Shown here: piece by piece, positions 1 to 9,776 of the stretch
Layout of the letters: each line of letters starts with the position of its first letter
Position numbering within the stretch: the stretch's first letter is position 1
Source of the DNA: Paenibacillus cellulositrophicus
GTDB taxonomy: Bacteria > Bacillota > Bacilli > Paenibacillales > Paenibacillaceae
DNA: 64,000 nt
Direction of reading: 5' to 3'
NCBI RefSeq assembly: GCF_009363095.1
Contig: NZ_CP045295.1
Coordinates: 1 to 64,000, forward strand
Notes under the pieces: generated by a model
The model's input: only the letters and a program-made list of their open reading frames with translations
Database searches by the model: none
What the model was told of the DNA's origin: nothing
Made by a program: the position numbers and the translations under genes

Positions 1-262
1 GTTCGTACCTCCATAGGTTCATAATGGTTTATATCAGTTCTATAATGTTCATTATAGTTCATCCACTTAGGATTTCAAGCATAATTTAAAGCGGATACAT
101 TTCCACAATTGACCAGCAATTCAGCGATCTGTTATGTTGAACTTGGAATGCAGATCTCTTAAATCGATTGTTATATAAGTTGAACTAAAGAATACGGAGT
201 GTACCAATAACCGATTTCGATGCTTCAGCTTATATAACTCGTACAACGATGGAGGTGAAGAT
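1..262. other. Non-coding stretch before the first gene
   Basis: No convincing gene is seen. The first 70 bases are AT-rich and repeat GTTCAT-like words (GTTCATAATGG, GTTCTATAATG, GTTCATTATAG, GTTCATCC) at irregular spacing. This could be operator or promoter DNA belonging to sequence left of the window. Bases 249-262 carry the GGAGGTGAAGAT ribosome binding site of the GNAT gene. Confidence 0.4.
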
Positions 263-820
263 ATGCCTGAGACGATCAACATTCGGCCGGCGGAGGCTGC
301 GGATCTCCCGTTTCTGTGGGAAATGCTGTTGGCTTCCATGTACACGCCGGAAGGGGAGCCACCATTATCCCGCGATATCCTTGCACGCCCTGAAATATCG
401 AAGTACCTGGACGATTGGGGAAAGGAAGGCGACATGGCCTTTATTGCCGTCTCCAGCGAAGGAGAGCGGCTCGGATCGATCACGCTCCGATTGTTTGATC
501 CGGAACATCCCGGATACGGATATGTGGACGAGAATACGCCGGAGCTGGGCATGGCCATCCTGCCGGAACACCGCGGCAAGGGGATTGGAACCCTGCTTAT
601 GCAGCGGGCGTTCGAGGAGCTGCACGCTGCAGGGATACTGTCCGTATCCTTAAGCGTGGACCCTAGAAACCGTGCGATGAAGCTGTACGAACGATTCGGG
701 TTCACGGAAGTCGGCATGTCGGGAACTTCGGTCACGATGAAAGCGCAGGTTCACCGTTCGGGTATACAGGGAGCCGAGGAACCAAAATACATAAATCGAA
801 AGCGGGGAACAAGAACATGA
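263..820 (+). CDS. GNAT family N-acetyltransferase
   Basis: A 185-residue protein with the GNAT fold, predicted to move an acetyl group from acetyl-CoA to an amine; the acceptor cannot be told. The acetyl-CoA pyrophosphate-binding loop is visible around residues 96-110 as LPEHRGKGIGTLLM, matching the family R/Q-x-x-G-x-G motif. It is followed by the usual C-terminal segment with NRAMKLYERFGF, seen in many GNATs. The ATG at 263 sits behind GGAGGTGAAGAT. The stop overlaps the start of the following hydrolase by four bases (ATGA), so the two are probably translationally coupled. The last 20 or so residues are basic and look like a non-conserved tail. Confidence 0.88.
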   Translation: MPETINIRPAEAADLPFLWEMLLASMYTPEGEPPLSRDILARPEISKYLDDWGKEGDMAFIAVSSEGERLGSITLRLFDPEHPGYGYVDENTPELGMAILPEHRGKGIGTLLMQRAFEELHAAGILSVSLSVDPRNRAMKLYERFGFTEVGMSGTSVTMKAQVHRSGIQGAEEPKYINRKRGTRT

Positions 821-1473
821 GCCAAAGTGCCAAGAGGCTGGACAAAGAAATAACGAAGCGGGTCAAACTGGACTATTTGCTGCACCTGCCTGAAGCCTAT
901 GAAAGTGATCCTGAGAAAAAATGGCCGCTGATCCTCTTCCTTCACGGTTCGGGAGAGCGCGGGAGCGATGTGGAGCTGGTCAAAGTGCATGGCATTCCGA
1001 AGAACGCGGATCAGGATCCGCAGTTTCCGTTCATTGCCATCTCACCTCAATGCCCGGAAGACTCGTTCTGGGCGATGGAGGAAGACGCTTTAATGGCTCT
1101 CCTGGAGGAAGTGGAAGATCACTATCGCGTGGATCCAAAGCGCATTTATTTAACGGGATTAAGTATGGGCGGTTACGGTGCATGGCAGCTGGCTGCGATG
1201 TATCCAGATAAATGGGCGGCTGTCGTCCCGATTTGCGGAGGAATGGAACCGAAATATGCCGAGCAGATCAAGGATATCCCGATTTGGGCCTTCCATGGGG
1301 CCAAGGACGATGTCGTTCCGCTGTCGGAATCCGAACAAATCGTGAAGGCGCTGGAAGGGATCGGAGGGAACGTGAAATTTACGGTGTATCCGGACGCGAA
1401 TCACGACTCATGGACCGAGACTTACGCCAACAAGGAATTGTATACCTGGCTGCTCAGCCACTCATTATCTTAA
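817..1473 (+). CDS. Alpha/beta hydrolase (prolyl-oligopeptidase/dienelactone hydrolase-like esterase)
   Basis: A 218-residue cytoplasmic alpha/beta hydrolase with no signal peptide. The nucleophile elbow is GLSMGG with Ser116. The acid lies in GAKDDVVP (Asp164 or Asp165) and the histidine in DANHDSW (His196), so the triad is complete. LFLHGSGERG near residues 45-54 supplies the oxyanion-hole strand. The layout matches small phospholipase/carboxylesterase and PHB-depolymerase-like proteins; the natural ester substrate is unknown. It overlaps the GNAT gene by four bases and is followed by an intrinsic terminator, so these two genes form a short operon. Confidence 0.85.
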   Translation: MSQSAKRLDKEITKRVKLDYLLHLPEAYESDPEKKWPLILFLHGSGERGSDVELVKVHGIPKNADQDPQFPFIAISPQCPEDSFWAMEEDALMALLEEVEDHYRVDPKRIYLTGLSMGGYGAWQLAAMYPDKWAAVVPICGGMEPKYAEQIKDIPIWAFHGAKDDVVPLSESEQIVKALEGIGGNVKFTVYPDANHDSWTETYANKELYTWLLSHSLS

Positions 1474-1480
1474 AATAGCA

Positions 1481-1527
1481 AAGGATGGATATGCCCGGTG
1501 CAGTGTCGGGCATACCCATCCTTTTTA
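1481..1527 (+). terminator. Intrinsic terminator after the GNAT-hydrolase operon
   Basis: AAGGATGG-A-TATGCCCG pairs with CGGGCATA-C-CCATCCTT around a nine-base loop, followed by a short T tract. Stem and tail are typical of a Rho-independent terminator. Confidence 0.85.
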
Positions 1528-1661
1528 AGTGTACAAACATCATAGTTTCAGCGTTCCGAAAATTATTCTAAAGCAAATCCCTGAACCGACAGGGAGAACG
1601 GCCCCCGCTGTATAATTCATTAATACCGAAGAGCTTGTCTACAACAAAAAGGGGCGGGGTT

Positions 1662-3890
1662 ATGATGCGCAAGTCTTGGTTTAAGCGGCTGCTGTTATCC
1701 TACATGCCGGTATTTATCATTGTCGTCACTTTTATTTTCTTTGTTTTCTTTCAGCTGTTCAGCGTGCAAAGCCGAAGTGAGGCGCTGAATGCCAACAAGA
1801 CGCTTTCACTTCAGGCGATGCGGATCGTGGATACGTCACTGAAAGTGATCGATAATATGATCGTCCTTGAGAGCATCAACAGTGAGCCGTTGAACAATTT
1901 TTTTCGGGCCAGCGGAGGCAGTGACCCATACATCAACATCAGGGCCGTGCAGAAGCTCAAGGAATTGATTAATTACTATCCTTTGATCGATTCCATTTAC
2001 CTTGTGCGCAATACGGACGGTTATGTGCTCAGTGACGCAACCAACGCTTATATTGGCTCATATCCTGACCGCACGTTTATTGAGGAATATCAGGTATCGA
2101 AAATCCCGAAGTGGACCGGCGGCCGCAGCTTTGAACAATTCAAAATGATCGGCGGCAAACAGGTGGTCAGCCTGGTGCGAGGATCGCCATATATGAAAAA
2201 TGATCTTGGTATGATCGTGGTCAACGTCTCAGCGGATTCGCTAAACAAGTTAACGGAAGATATGTACGAATCCAAGGTCAGCTTTATTCAGGTAAAGGAT
2301 GCTTCCGGCCGTCTATTGTTTGGGAGTGAGGCGGCAGTAGAAGAATCCGAGCTTTTCTCGGAATATACCTCCGGCTACACCGGCTGGAAATATGGAAGCG
2401 GGCTTGTCAATGGCGGATATGTCAATGCCATATCGGCGATGTATAACCTGTGGTTCGCGGTAGGTCTTATCATGATCGCAGCCGGATTCATCTGGATGAT
2501 CTATGTGACGCGGCGTAATGCCAAGCCAATCGAGCGGATTGCGGAACGTTTCAGCGGCTATTCCCTGCCAGTGAGCGGCGCGGGCAGGCCCGATGAGTTT
2601 GCATTTATTGAGTCGGCCTTTGATCATATTCTGGAGCAGTCCACGACATACCAGGAGAAATACCGGGAAGATCTTCATCTGCGGACAAGGTATTTGTTCC
2701 ATCAGCTGATCGAGGGACAGACCGAGATGAGTATTGAAGAGTGGCGCGAGGAAGCCGCCAGGCTGAATTTGCCTGAGCCGCTGGACCGTTTTAGGCTGCT
2801 TATCATTGAAATGGACAAATACGGGGATTTCTGCCGGAAGTATACGACAGGTGACCAGAATCTGCTGAAATTCACCCTGCGAACCGTGGCGGGCGAGATT
2901 GCGATGAGACTGAATATCCGGATCTGGTCGGAATGGACGTCACCTTCCAGTCTAGCCGTCATTTGCTTTGAGCGGGAAGAGACAGACGATAGAGAAGGGG
3001 AGGTCCTTACCCGTTTTGCAGCGCAAACGCTGAGCTGGACCGAACAAAACTTGAAATTCACCGTTACGATTGGAAGCGGTGAGGCGATATACCGGATCCA
3101 TGACCTGCCCAAGTCGTATAAAAGTGCAGTTGAAGCGCTCAAATACAAAATCGTCCTCGGGGAGAACCGGCTGATCCGAAGCCAGGATATCGCCGGCACA
3201 AGCAATGCCGAAGTATACGCGAACCTGGGAGAAATTCGCTCGATCATTCAATCCTTCCGAATGCTGAATATCGGGTGGGAAGAATCTTATGAGACGTGGT
3301 TTAAACAGTTGAAGGGCAGCCTGCTTACTAACGAAGAGATATTTAATCTGATGAATTATTTACTGTATAACGTCGGCCGGGAGCTTTCGGACATGAATAA
3401 AGATGCTTACCGGCGATGGGTCCAGGAAGGACTTCCCTTGCTGACGGAAATGTTAGACCACGGCAGTTCACTGGAGCAGCTGCGGTTTGCAATCAGGCAG
3501 GAGTTGTCCGGTCTGTTCGAATCTGTGCGCCGGCAGCAGGAAGGCAGGCAGTATACTACGATGATCCGGGACATCTGCAAGCTGATCGAACAAGACTATG
3601 CCAACCCGGACCTGTCACTGGAGATGCTCGGTGACCGGTTTCAGTTGAATCCTAAATATATCAGCAAGTTGTTCAAGGAGCATACCGGACAGAGGTTTGT
3701 CGATTTCCTCATCCAGGTTCGGATGCGGGAAGCGGTAAGGCTGCTGCTGGAGACAAATGCCTCGGTACAAGAGATCGCGGAGAGGGTCGGCTATACCCAT
3801 GCCATCTCGTTTACCCGTGTTTTTAAACGGATTATGGGGGCGGCACCGGGCGAATACCGCAGCGATCAGCTTCGCAAAGCGAATGGGTGA
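1662..3890 (+). CDS. Membrane-anchored AraC-family transcriptional regulator with extracellular sensor region
   Basis: About 742 residues. A first transmembrane segment lies near residues 8-30 (LLLSYMPVFIIVVTFIFFVF). An extracytoplasmic region of about 230 residues, probably cache-like, follows, then a second membrane helix near residues 265-290 and a HAMP-like stretch. The last 105 residues are a double helix-turn-helix of the AraC/XylS type (LSLEMLGDRFQLNPKYISKLF, then VQEIAERVGYTHAISFTRVFK). Such YesN-like one-component regulators in Paenibacillus usually control an adjacent carbohydrate ABC transporter, and here the transporter genes follow directly. An upstream in-frame TTG at 1635 is possible, but AAGGGGCGGGG lies directly before the ATG pair at 1662/1665, so 1662 is chosen. 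A strong terminator separates it from the transporter. Confidence 0.88.
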   Translation: MMRKSWFKRLLLSYMPVFIIVVTFIFFVFFQLFSVQSRSEALNANKTLSLQAMRIVDTSLKVIDNMIVLESINSEPLNNFFRASGGSDPYINIRAVQKLKELINYYPLIDSIYLVRNTDGYVLSDATNAYIGSYPDRTFIEEYQVSKIPKWTGGRSFEQFKMIGGKQVVSLVRGSPYMKNDLGMIVVNVSADSLNKLTEDMYESKVSFIQVKDASGRLLFGSEAAVEESELFSEYTSGYTGWKYGSGLVNGGYVNAISAMYNLWFAVGLIMIAAGFIWMIYVTRRNAKPIERIAERFSGYSLPVSGAGRPDEFAFIESAFDHILEQSTTYQEKYREDLHLRTRYLFHQLIEGQTEMSIEEWREEAARLNLPEPLDRFRLLIIEMDKYGDFCRKYTTGDQNLLKFTLRTVAGEIAMRLNIRIWSEWTSPSSLAVICFEREETDDREGEVLTRFAAQTLSWTEQNLKFTVTIGSGEAIYRIHDLPKSYKSAVEALKYKIVLGENRLIRSQDIAGTSNAEVYANLGEIRSIIQSFRMLNIGWEESYETWFKQLKGSLLTNEEIFNLMNYLLYNVGRELSDMNKDAYRRWVQEGLPLLTEMLDHGSSLEQLRFAIRQELSGLFESVRRQQEGRQYTTMIRDICKLIEQDYANPDLSLEMLGDRFQLNPKYISKLFKEHTGQRFVDFLIQVRMREAVRLLLETNASVQEIAERVGYTHAISFTRVFKRIMGAAPGEYRSDQLRKANG

Positions 3891-3919
3891 AAACGGTTTG
3901 GTGGTGGAAAACGGTTAAG

Positions 3920-3946
3920 GCCGCGATAGAATCGCGGCTTTTTTTG
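3920..3946 (+). terminator. Intrinsic terminator after the AraC regulator
   Basis: A perfect eight-base stem, GCCGCGAT / ATCGCGGC, with a three-base AGA loop is followed by seven T residues. It isolates the regulator gene from the transporter operon. Confidence 0.92.
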
Positions 3947-3993
3947 TTTTGGCAGGGAAAGGCGAAAATGGTTAATCCGTATATTCTTGTTTC

Positions 3994-4023
3994 TTGTTGA
4001 CCGGCGCTTCAGGCGTTTACAAT
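3994..4023 (+). promoter_or_regulatory. Candidate promoter of the sugar ABC transporter operon
   Basis: A TACAAT -10 box (4018-4023) lies 18 bases after TTGTTG (3994-3999), or 15 bases after the better hexamer TTGACC (3997-4002). Neither pairing is ideal, consistent with a promoter needing the upstream AraC-type activator. Inference only. Confidence 0.4.
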
Positions 4024-4090
4024 CGCTTTACATTCCGCCGCATCTGGTAACGGGTGCAGCGATTTTCAAATCATACCTTGGAAGGAGTTC

Positions 4091-5083
4091 ATGCTGATGC
4101 GAAGTCCGCACAACAAGCTGCAAACCGGTCCCGGACTGCCTCATCCTGTTCAGGCCTCCGCAGCCATCCGTCCCCGCCCGCAAACGACATGGGTTCGAAT
4201 CAGGCGCCATTGGCAGCTGTACTTGGTTCTTCTGCTCCCCTTGCTTTACTTAATTGTGTTCAAATATGTACCCATGGCCGGGATCGTGATCGCATTCAAG
4301 GATTACAGCGTCATTAAAGGAATTTGGGGCAGCCCCTGGGTTGGGTTTAAATACTTTGAACAGTTTTTCCAATCCCCCAACTTCTGGCTCTACATCAAAA
4401 ACACGCTCGGAATCAGCTTCTATGGTTTGGCCGTCGGCTTTCCGGCACCGATTATTCTAGCGCTCGCCTTGAACGAAATCCGCAGCGGCTTGTTCAAGAA
4501 AAGCGTGCAGATGATATCCTACGCCCCCTATTTTATATCCACGGTCATCATGGTATCGATCATAATCGTCAATTTGACACCCCATGTGGGCATGGTCAGC
4601 AAGCTGTTCGAGATGATGGGAGTGACCCAAACGAATTTTATGGGCATGCCGGGGCTGTTCAAATCCATTTATGTCTGGTCCGATGTATGGCAGTACACCG
4701 GATACGGGGCGATCATCTATATCGCTGCGCTCGCCGGCGTGAATCCCGAGCTGTATGAGTCGGCCAGAGTCGACGGTGCTTCCCGAATCCAGAAGATCAT
4801 CAGCATCGATATACCCAGTCTGATTCCCGTGTCGGTGATCATGCTGATTCTGAATCTCGGCAACATTATGAAACTCGGCTTCGAAAAAATCTATTTGATG
4901 CAGAACCCGCTCAATCTCGCCACTTCTGAAGTAATTTCAACTTATGTTTACAAAGTAGGCCTGCTTGGTTCCAGTTTCAGCTTCTCGGCGGCCATCGGCT
5001 TCTTCAACTCGGTAGTGAATCTGATCCTGCTGATCGCCGTGAATTACATCGCCCGCAAGCTGTCTAGCAGCAGCCTGTGGTAA
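4091..5083 (+). CDS. Carbohydrate ABC transporter permease (LplB/YteP-like)
   Basis: A 330-residue inner-membrane permease with about six hydrophobic helices after a basic cytoplasmic N-terminus. The cytoplasmic EAA loop that contacts the ATPase is visible as YESARVDGASRIQKIISIDIPSL near residues 221-243, matching the EAA-x3-G signature of sugar permeases. Start ATG 4091 follows GGAAGGAG. It is the first gene of a three-gene operon with a second permease and a binding lipoprotein. No ATPase gene is present, as is usual for Lpl/Ytc-type systems that share an MsmX-like ATPase. Substrate is likely an oligosaccharide or a glycan breakdown product, but the sequence does not say which. Confidence 0.9.
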   Translation: MLMRSPHNKLQTGPGLPHPVQASAAIRPRPQTTWVRIRRHWQLYLVLLLPLLYLIVFKYVPMAGIVIAFKDYSVIKGIWGSPWVGFKYFEQFFQSPNFWLYIKNTLGISFYGLAVGFPAPIILALALNEIRSGLFKKSVQMISYAPYFISTVIMVSIIIVNLTPHVGMVSKLFEMMGVTQTNFMGMPGLFKSIYVWSDVWQYTGYGAIIYIAALAGVNPELYESARVDGASRIQKIISIDIPSLIPVSVIMLILNLGNIMKLGFEKIYLMQNPLNLATSEVISTYVYKVGLLGSSFSFSAAIGFFNSVVNLILLIAVNYIARKLSSSSLW

Positions 5084-5151
5084 GGCGAAGTGAAATCGGT
5101 GTCGAAGCTGGAACATGATTCAGTAAAAATGTGCCAAGGAGGGGGAACAAA

Positions 5152-6057
5152 ATGTCCAAAACAGCATCAACAACCATTCGGGAGTCCCGGGGGGACCGCA
5201 TATTTGTCGCGATGGTGTATGTTTTCTTGAGCTTGATTCTGATCATTGTGGCTGTGCCGCTGATCTACATCCTCAGTTCGTCCGTAAGCTCGCCGCAGGC
5301 CGTCGTATCCGGCAAGGTGTGGCTGTTCCCGGTCGATTTTACGCTGGATGGATACAAGGCGGTGTTCCAGAACCCGCAGATCGGCGTCGGGTACATAAAT
5401 TCCTTGATCTATACGGTGGTCGGGACGGCGATTAACGTAACCTTAACGATTATGTTCGGATATCCGCTTTCCAAGCGGACGTTATACGGCCGCCATTTCT
5501 TTATGGTTGTACTGGTCATTACGATGATGTTCGACGGGGGCTTGATTCCTTACTATCTCGTCGTGAAGAATCTGCATTTGCTCGATACCCGCTGGGCGAT
5601 GATTCTGCCGGGAGCGATGGGAGTGATTCAGGTCATCGTTGCCCGCACCTTCTTCCAGACGACCATCCCGGATGAGCTGTCCGAAGCGGCGGAGCTGGAC
5701 GGCTGCAGCGATATCCGGTTTATACTCAGCATCGTGCTGCCCCTGTCCAAACCGATCATCGCCGTCATGACACTTATGTATGCTGTCGGCCATTGGAATG
5801 CGTATTTTGACGCCTTGATCTTTCTCAGGTCTCCGGACTTGTTTCCGCTGCAAATCATTCTGCGCAACGTCTTGATTCTGAACACAGTGGATCCCTCGAT
5901 GATGGCTAATGTAGACCAGGTACAGGCGCAGCAAGGCCTGAAGGATCTGTTGAAATATTCGCTGATCGTGGTGGCAAGCGCTCCGGTGCTGATCATTTAC
6001 CCATTCGTCCAAAAGCACTTTGTCAAGGGAGTTATGATCGGTTCACTGAAAGGATAA
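5152..6057 (+). CDS. Carbohydrate ABC transporter permease (YtcP/LplC-like)
   Basis: A 301-residue integral membrane protein, partner of the preceding permease. Six hydrophobic segments are visible, starting with a helix near residues 17-40. The EAA loop reads LSEAAELDGCSDIRFILSIVLPLS near residues 176-199. A GTG in frame at 5131 opens the reading frame, but the ATG at 5152 has a much better site (AAGGAGGGGGAACAAA) and is taken as the start. The gene lies about 70 bases after the first permease and about 115 bases before the lipoprotein gene, in one transcription unit. Confidence 0.9.
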   Translation: MSKTASTTIRESRGDRIFVAMVYVFLSLILIIVAVPLIYILSSSVSSPQAVVSGKVWLFPVDFTLDGYKAVFQNPQIGVGYINSLIYTVVGTAINVTLTIMFGYPLSKRTLYGRHFFMVVLVITMMFDGGLIPYYLVVKNLHLLDTRWAMILPGAMGVIQVIVARTFFQTTIPDELSEAAELDGCSDIRFILSIVLPLSKPIIAVMTLMYAVGHWNAYFDALIFLRSPDLFPLQIILRNVLILNTVDPSMMANVDQVQAQQGLKDLLKYSLIVVASAPVLIIYPFVQKHFVKGVMIGSLKG

Positions 6058-6173
6058 ACAGGAATCCGGCTTGAAGGAGGTGGTGCGGTCCGCTATTAAG
6101 GAAGAACCGGTGCATGGAGGATTTACAGGTTGTGACCCAGAATACCATGAAAAAGAATGGGGGAGTTGTTTCG

Positions 6174-7892
6174 ATGCGCAGAAAATGGACGAAGTCTTTA
6201 AACGCTGCGTTAATCAGTTTATTAGCCCTGACGATGCTCCTAAGTGCCTGCGGAGGGGGAGGATCCTCTGATACGGCCAAGCCCGACGCCGCGGCTGAGC
6301 CTGGCGGGCAATCGTCTTCGGAACAAAGCGGATTATTTACAGAGGTCGGCACCTATCCGATTGCGAAGCAGCCAATGACAATCCGAATGTTCGCTCCGCA
6401 GTTCCCGACCATCGAAAATATGAAAACCAACGCCTTTACCCAGTACTTAGAGGAGAAAACGAACATCAAGATCGATTGGGACTTGGTTCCGAACAACGCC
6501 TTGAAGGACCGCAAACAACTGATGCTGGCCAGTGGAGATTACCCTGAGGTCATCCTGCAAGGAGACCTATCCAAGGAAGAACAGATGAAGTACGGCAAGC
6601 AGGGCGTGTTTATTCCGCTGAACGACCTGATCGAACAATACGCGCCAAATATAAAGAAGGCGATGCAGGATATCCCTTACATGAAGGATTCGATCACAGC
6701 CCCCGACGGAAATATCTATGCCCTGCCTCAAGTGAACGAATGTTACCATTGTGATAACGCGCTGAAAATGTGGATCAACAAGAAATGGCTGGATCAGCTG
6801 GAACTATCCGTCCCGACCACCACGGAAGAGTTTTATACTGTTTTGAAGGCTTTTAAGGAAAAGGACCCGAATGGAAACGGCAAAGCCGATGAAATCCCGC
6901 TTTCGGGCTCGGATGAGATGTGGGCGGGCAACGTGTCGGCCTTCCTGATGAACTCCTTCATTCTGGATGATTATACCGAGAAGAACGCAGGCACCTTCCT
7001 ACGAGTCATTGACGGGAAAGTGGATTTTACGGCCAATAAAGATGAGTGGAAACAGGGCCTGATCTACTTAAACAAACTGTACAAAGAGGGGCTGATTGAT
7101 CCGGCCGCCTTTACGCAGAATGCCGACGCCGTTCAGCAAATGGCGAACCGGGAACCGGACAACGTCATGGGGGCATTATCCACCGCGCTGATCAGTTACG
7201 CCTACAGCATGGATGACAAAGCGCCGCGGCATAAAGAATACGTCGTGGTACCTCCTCTGAAAGGGCCCGGCGGCGTTCAGCAAACCTTGAATTTTGCCGG
7301 TATTGGCAATTCACAGTTTGCCATTACGAATAAAGCGACCAAGGATCAGCAGATTGCCGCGATCCGCCTTGCAGACTACCTGTACACCGAAGAAGCAATC
7401 GTGCTGGAGGAGAACGGACCGGAAGACAAAGGCTGGCGGAAGGCAAAAGATGGGGAGCTGGACATTAACGGGCAGCAGGCCAAGTATACGTCGATTCCGA
7501 AAACGGACAAAAAGCCAACGCATAATGACGGATGGGAACAGATCGGGCCTTCATTAAGAACTTATGCGTACCGGGCTTCCTGGACCGCGCCGCAGGATCC
7601 GCTGGCACCGGACGGTTACGGAACGCGGCTGAATCAGGTATCCAAGGAATATGAGCCATACCATTCCAAGGAGCAGTACCCAAATGGCGTATTTATCGCG
7701 CTGGAAGACGCGGAGATCGCGGCGCAAATCAAAACGACGCTGATCGATTACGTCAAGTCCAACATGGCTCAATTCATTACCGGATCCAAAGACATCAACA
7801 AGGAATGGGACGCCTACGTCAAGGGATTAGATGGACTCCAATTAACCCAATACCTTGACATTTATCAGAAAGCCTTGGATGCAAAAAAATAA
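6174..7892 (+). CDS. Extracellular solute-binding lipoprotein of the sugar ABC transporter
   Basis: About 572 residues. The N-terminus is a lipoprotein signal: basic MRRKW, a hydrophobic stretch, then the lipobox LSAC with Cys26, followed by a Gly/Ser-rich linker. The mature part looks like the family-1 sugar-binding proteins of Paenibacillus (long LipO type, with the calcium-loop-like stretch EKDPNGNGKADEIPL near residue 225). It should capture the substrate outside the membrane and deliver it to the two permeases. In-frame ATGs exist at 6114 and 6147, but GGGGGAG eight bases before 6174 and the proper signal peptide favour 6174. A terminator follows. Confidence 0.9.
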   Translation: MRRKWTKSLNAALISLLALTMLLSACGGGGSSDTAKPDAAAEPGGQSSSEQSGLFTEVGTYPIAKQPMTIRMFAPQFPTIENMKTNAFTQYLEEKTNIKIDWDLVPNNALKDRKQLMLASGDYPEVILQGDLSKEEQMKYGKQGVFIPLNDLIEQYAPNIKKAMQDIPYMKDSITAPDGNIYALPQVNECYHCDNALKMWINKKWLDQLELSVPTTTEEFYTVLKAFKEKDPNGNGKADEIPLSGSDEMWAGNVSAFLMNSFILDDYTEKNAGTFLRVIDGKVDFTANKDEWKQGLIYLNKLYKEGLIDPAAFTQNADAVQQMANREPDNVMGALSTALISYAYSMDDKAPRHKEYVVVPPLKGPGGVQQTLNFAGIGNSQFAITNKATKDQQIAAIRLADYLYTEEAIVLEENGPEDKGWRKAKDGELDINGQQAKYTSIPKTDKKPTHNDGWEQIGPSLRTYAYRASWTAPQDPLAPDGYGTRLNQVSKEYEPYHSKEQYPNGVFIALEDAEIAAQIKTTLIDYVKSNMAQFITGSKDINKEWDAYVKGLDGLQLTQYLDIYQKALDAKK

Positions 7893-7907
7893 ATGCTGAA
7901 GTAACAT

Positions 7908-7950
7908 GGGGCTTCCATTCTCGGTTATACCGAGTGGGGGCCCTTTTTTA
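7908..7950 (+). terminator. Intrinsic terminator of the ABC transporter operon
   Basis: GGGC-TT-CCA-TT-CTCGG pairs with CCGAG-TGG-GG-GCCC around a TTATA loop, followed by six T residues. Confidence 0.85.
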
Positions 7951-8082
7951 CATGCAGTCATGCCCGGCTCTTCGCCACGCTGTAAAGCATAAAAACGGAA
8001 TCGGCTGGAAACGCTACTTCATATCTTTGCCATCTAAAATTAACTAGCCTTTGTACATAAAGACGAAAAGGAGAACAGCAGC

Positions 8083-9723
8083 ATGGACCAACAACAAAAG
8101 CCTATGGAGCATGGCACTTCAGTGACCGGTTCCGGCGATGCCCTTGACCCCCGCATGGCTCCGGGCGAAGACGAAATGTCTCTGACCACGCGCCAGGGCC
8201 ATCCGGTGAAGAACAACCAGAACTTGCGGACGGTGGGAAGCCGCGGACCGGCAACGCTGGAAAATTATCAATTTATCGAGAAAATTACGCATTTTGACCG
8301 CGAGCGCATCCCAGAGCGCGTCGTGCATGCAAGAGGAGCCGGAGCGCACGGTTACTTCGAGGCCTACGGCAAGGTTGGAGATGAGCCGGTATCCAAGTAT
8401 ACGCGGGCGAAATTGTTTCAGGAAGCGGGCAAACGAACGCCCGTTTTCGTCCGTTTCTCCTCGGTTATTCACGGCGGCCATTCTCCGGAAACGCTGCGTG
8501 ACCCGCGCGGCTTTGCCGTGAAATTTTACACCGAAGACGGAAACTGGGACCTGGTCGGGAACAACCTGAAAATTTTCTTTATCCGCGACGCCATCAAGTT
8601 TCCCGATATGATCCACGCTTTTAAGCCGGATCCGGTCACGAACATCCAGGACAACGAGCGGTTCTTCGATTTTTGCTGCAACTCGCCGGAAACGATGCAT
8701 ATGGTAACGTTTGTTCAATCTCCATGGGGCATCCCGGCCAACTACCGGCAGATGCAGGGGTCCGGAGTCAATACCTACAAATGGGTAAATGCCGAGGGAG
8801 AAGCGGTATTGATCAAGTACCACTGGGAACCGAAGCAGGGCATCAAAAATTTGACCCAAGCCGAGGCGGAAGCGATACAGGGTAAAAACTTCAACCATGC
8901 GACCCAGGACTTGTACGAAGCGATCGAGCGCGGCGATTATCCGGAGTGGGAGCTGTTCGTGCAAATTTTGAGCGACGACGACCATCCCGAGCTGGACTTC
9001 GACCCGCTGGACGATACCAAGCTGTGGCCGAAGGAGCAAATTCCTTGGCGTCCGGTCGGCCGGATGGTGCTGAACAAAAATCCGGAGAACTATTTTGCCG
9101 AGGTGGAGCAGGCGGCGTTCGGAACCGGCGTGCTCGTCGACGGGATGGATTTTTCCGATGATAAAATGCTTCAGGGACGTACACTTTCGTATTCGGATAC
9201 CCAGCGCTACCGCGTTGGACCGAATTACCTCCAGCTGCCGATCAACGCGCCGAAGAAGCGGGTGGCCACCAATCAGCGTGACGGCCAGATGACGTATGAT
9301 GTAGATATGGCGCCTGGACAGAATCCTCACATCAATTACGAACCGTCCTCGCTGAACGGTTTGAAGGAAGCTCCCCGGAAGGAAACCGACTACATGCCGC
9401 ATGTGGAAGGCAAACTGATGCGGGCCAGCATTGAACGAACCAACGATTACAAGCAGGCCGGTGAGACGTACCGTGCGTTTGACGATTTTGAAAAGAACGA
9501 GCTGATCAGCAATCTGGTTAATGCGCTGTCTTCCTGCAGCCCGGTCATACAGGAGAAGATGATCCACCATCTGACCCAGTGCGATGAGGAATACGGCCGG
9601 CGTGTCGCCGAGGGGATCAAGCAGCATGGCTCAAGCAGCCATCATGGCCCGCTGGGCGCCACTCACACTCATGAAGCGGTGGAGGATGCCGAACGGAAGG
9701 GCCACAGCACCGACTCATATTGA
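8083..9723 (+). CDS. Monofunctional haem catalase
   Basis: A 546-residue catalase that breaks down hydrogen peroxide to water and oxygen. The active-site histidine is His82 in [12 protein letters not shown]. The distal Asn lies in GNWDLVGNN, and the proximal haem-ligand tyrosine is Tyr370 in SYSDTQRYR. The length is close to that of small-subunit catalases with N- and C-terminal extensions, such as the spore catalase KatX of Bacillus, but assignment to KatX or KatA needs a tree. Start ATG 8083 follows AAAAGGAGAACAGCAGC. No clear PerR box was found in the 190 bases upstream. The C-terminal 40 residues are His-rich ([18 protein letters not shown]) and look like a non-catalytic tail. It is monocistronic and convergent with hxlR. 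Confidence 0.95.
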   Translation: MDQQQKPMEHGTSVTGSGDALDPRMAPGEDEMSLTTRQGHPVKNNQNLRTVGSRGPATLENYQFIEKITHFDRERIPERVVHARGAGAHGYFEAYGKVGDEPVSKYTRAKLFQEAGKRTPVFVRFSSVIHGGHSPETLRDPRGFAVKFYTEDGNWDLVGNNLKIFFIRDAIKFPDMIHAFKPDPVTNIQDNERFFDFCCNSPETMHMVTFVQSPWGIPANYRQMQGSGVNTYKWVNAEGEAVLIKYHWEPKQGIKNLTQAEAEAIQGKNFNHATQDLYEAIERGDYPEWELFVQILSDDDHPELDFDPLDDTKLWPKEQIPWRPVGRMVLNKNPENYFAEVEQAAFGTGVLVDGMDFSDDKMLQGRTLSYSDTQRYRVGPNYLQLPINAPKKRVATNQRDGQMTYDVDMAPGQNPHINYEPSSLNGLKEAPRKETDYMPHVEGKLMRASIERTNDYKQAGETYRAFDDFEKNELISNLVNALSSCSPVIQEKMIHHLTQCDEEYGRRVAEGIKQHGSSSHHGPLGATHTHEAVEDAERKGHSTDSY

Positions 9724-9741
9724 CACCATCCATGCACCTAA

Positions 9742-9776
9742 AAAAGCACGCATACCTAAACGGTCTGCGTGCTTTT
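9742..9776. terminator. Bidirectional terminator between catalase and hxlR genes
   Basis: AAAAGCACGCA pairs perfectly with TGCGTGCTTTT, with an A tract on one side and a T tract on the other, so it can end both convergent transcripts. It overlaps the last codons of the HxlR gene. Confidence 0.85.

Noticed and set aside
8119..9627. 502-codon open frame opposite the catalase gene
   Set aside because: It is antisense to a clear catalase with intact catalytic residues, has no recognisable domain, and arises from codon bias of the real gene.
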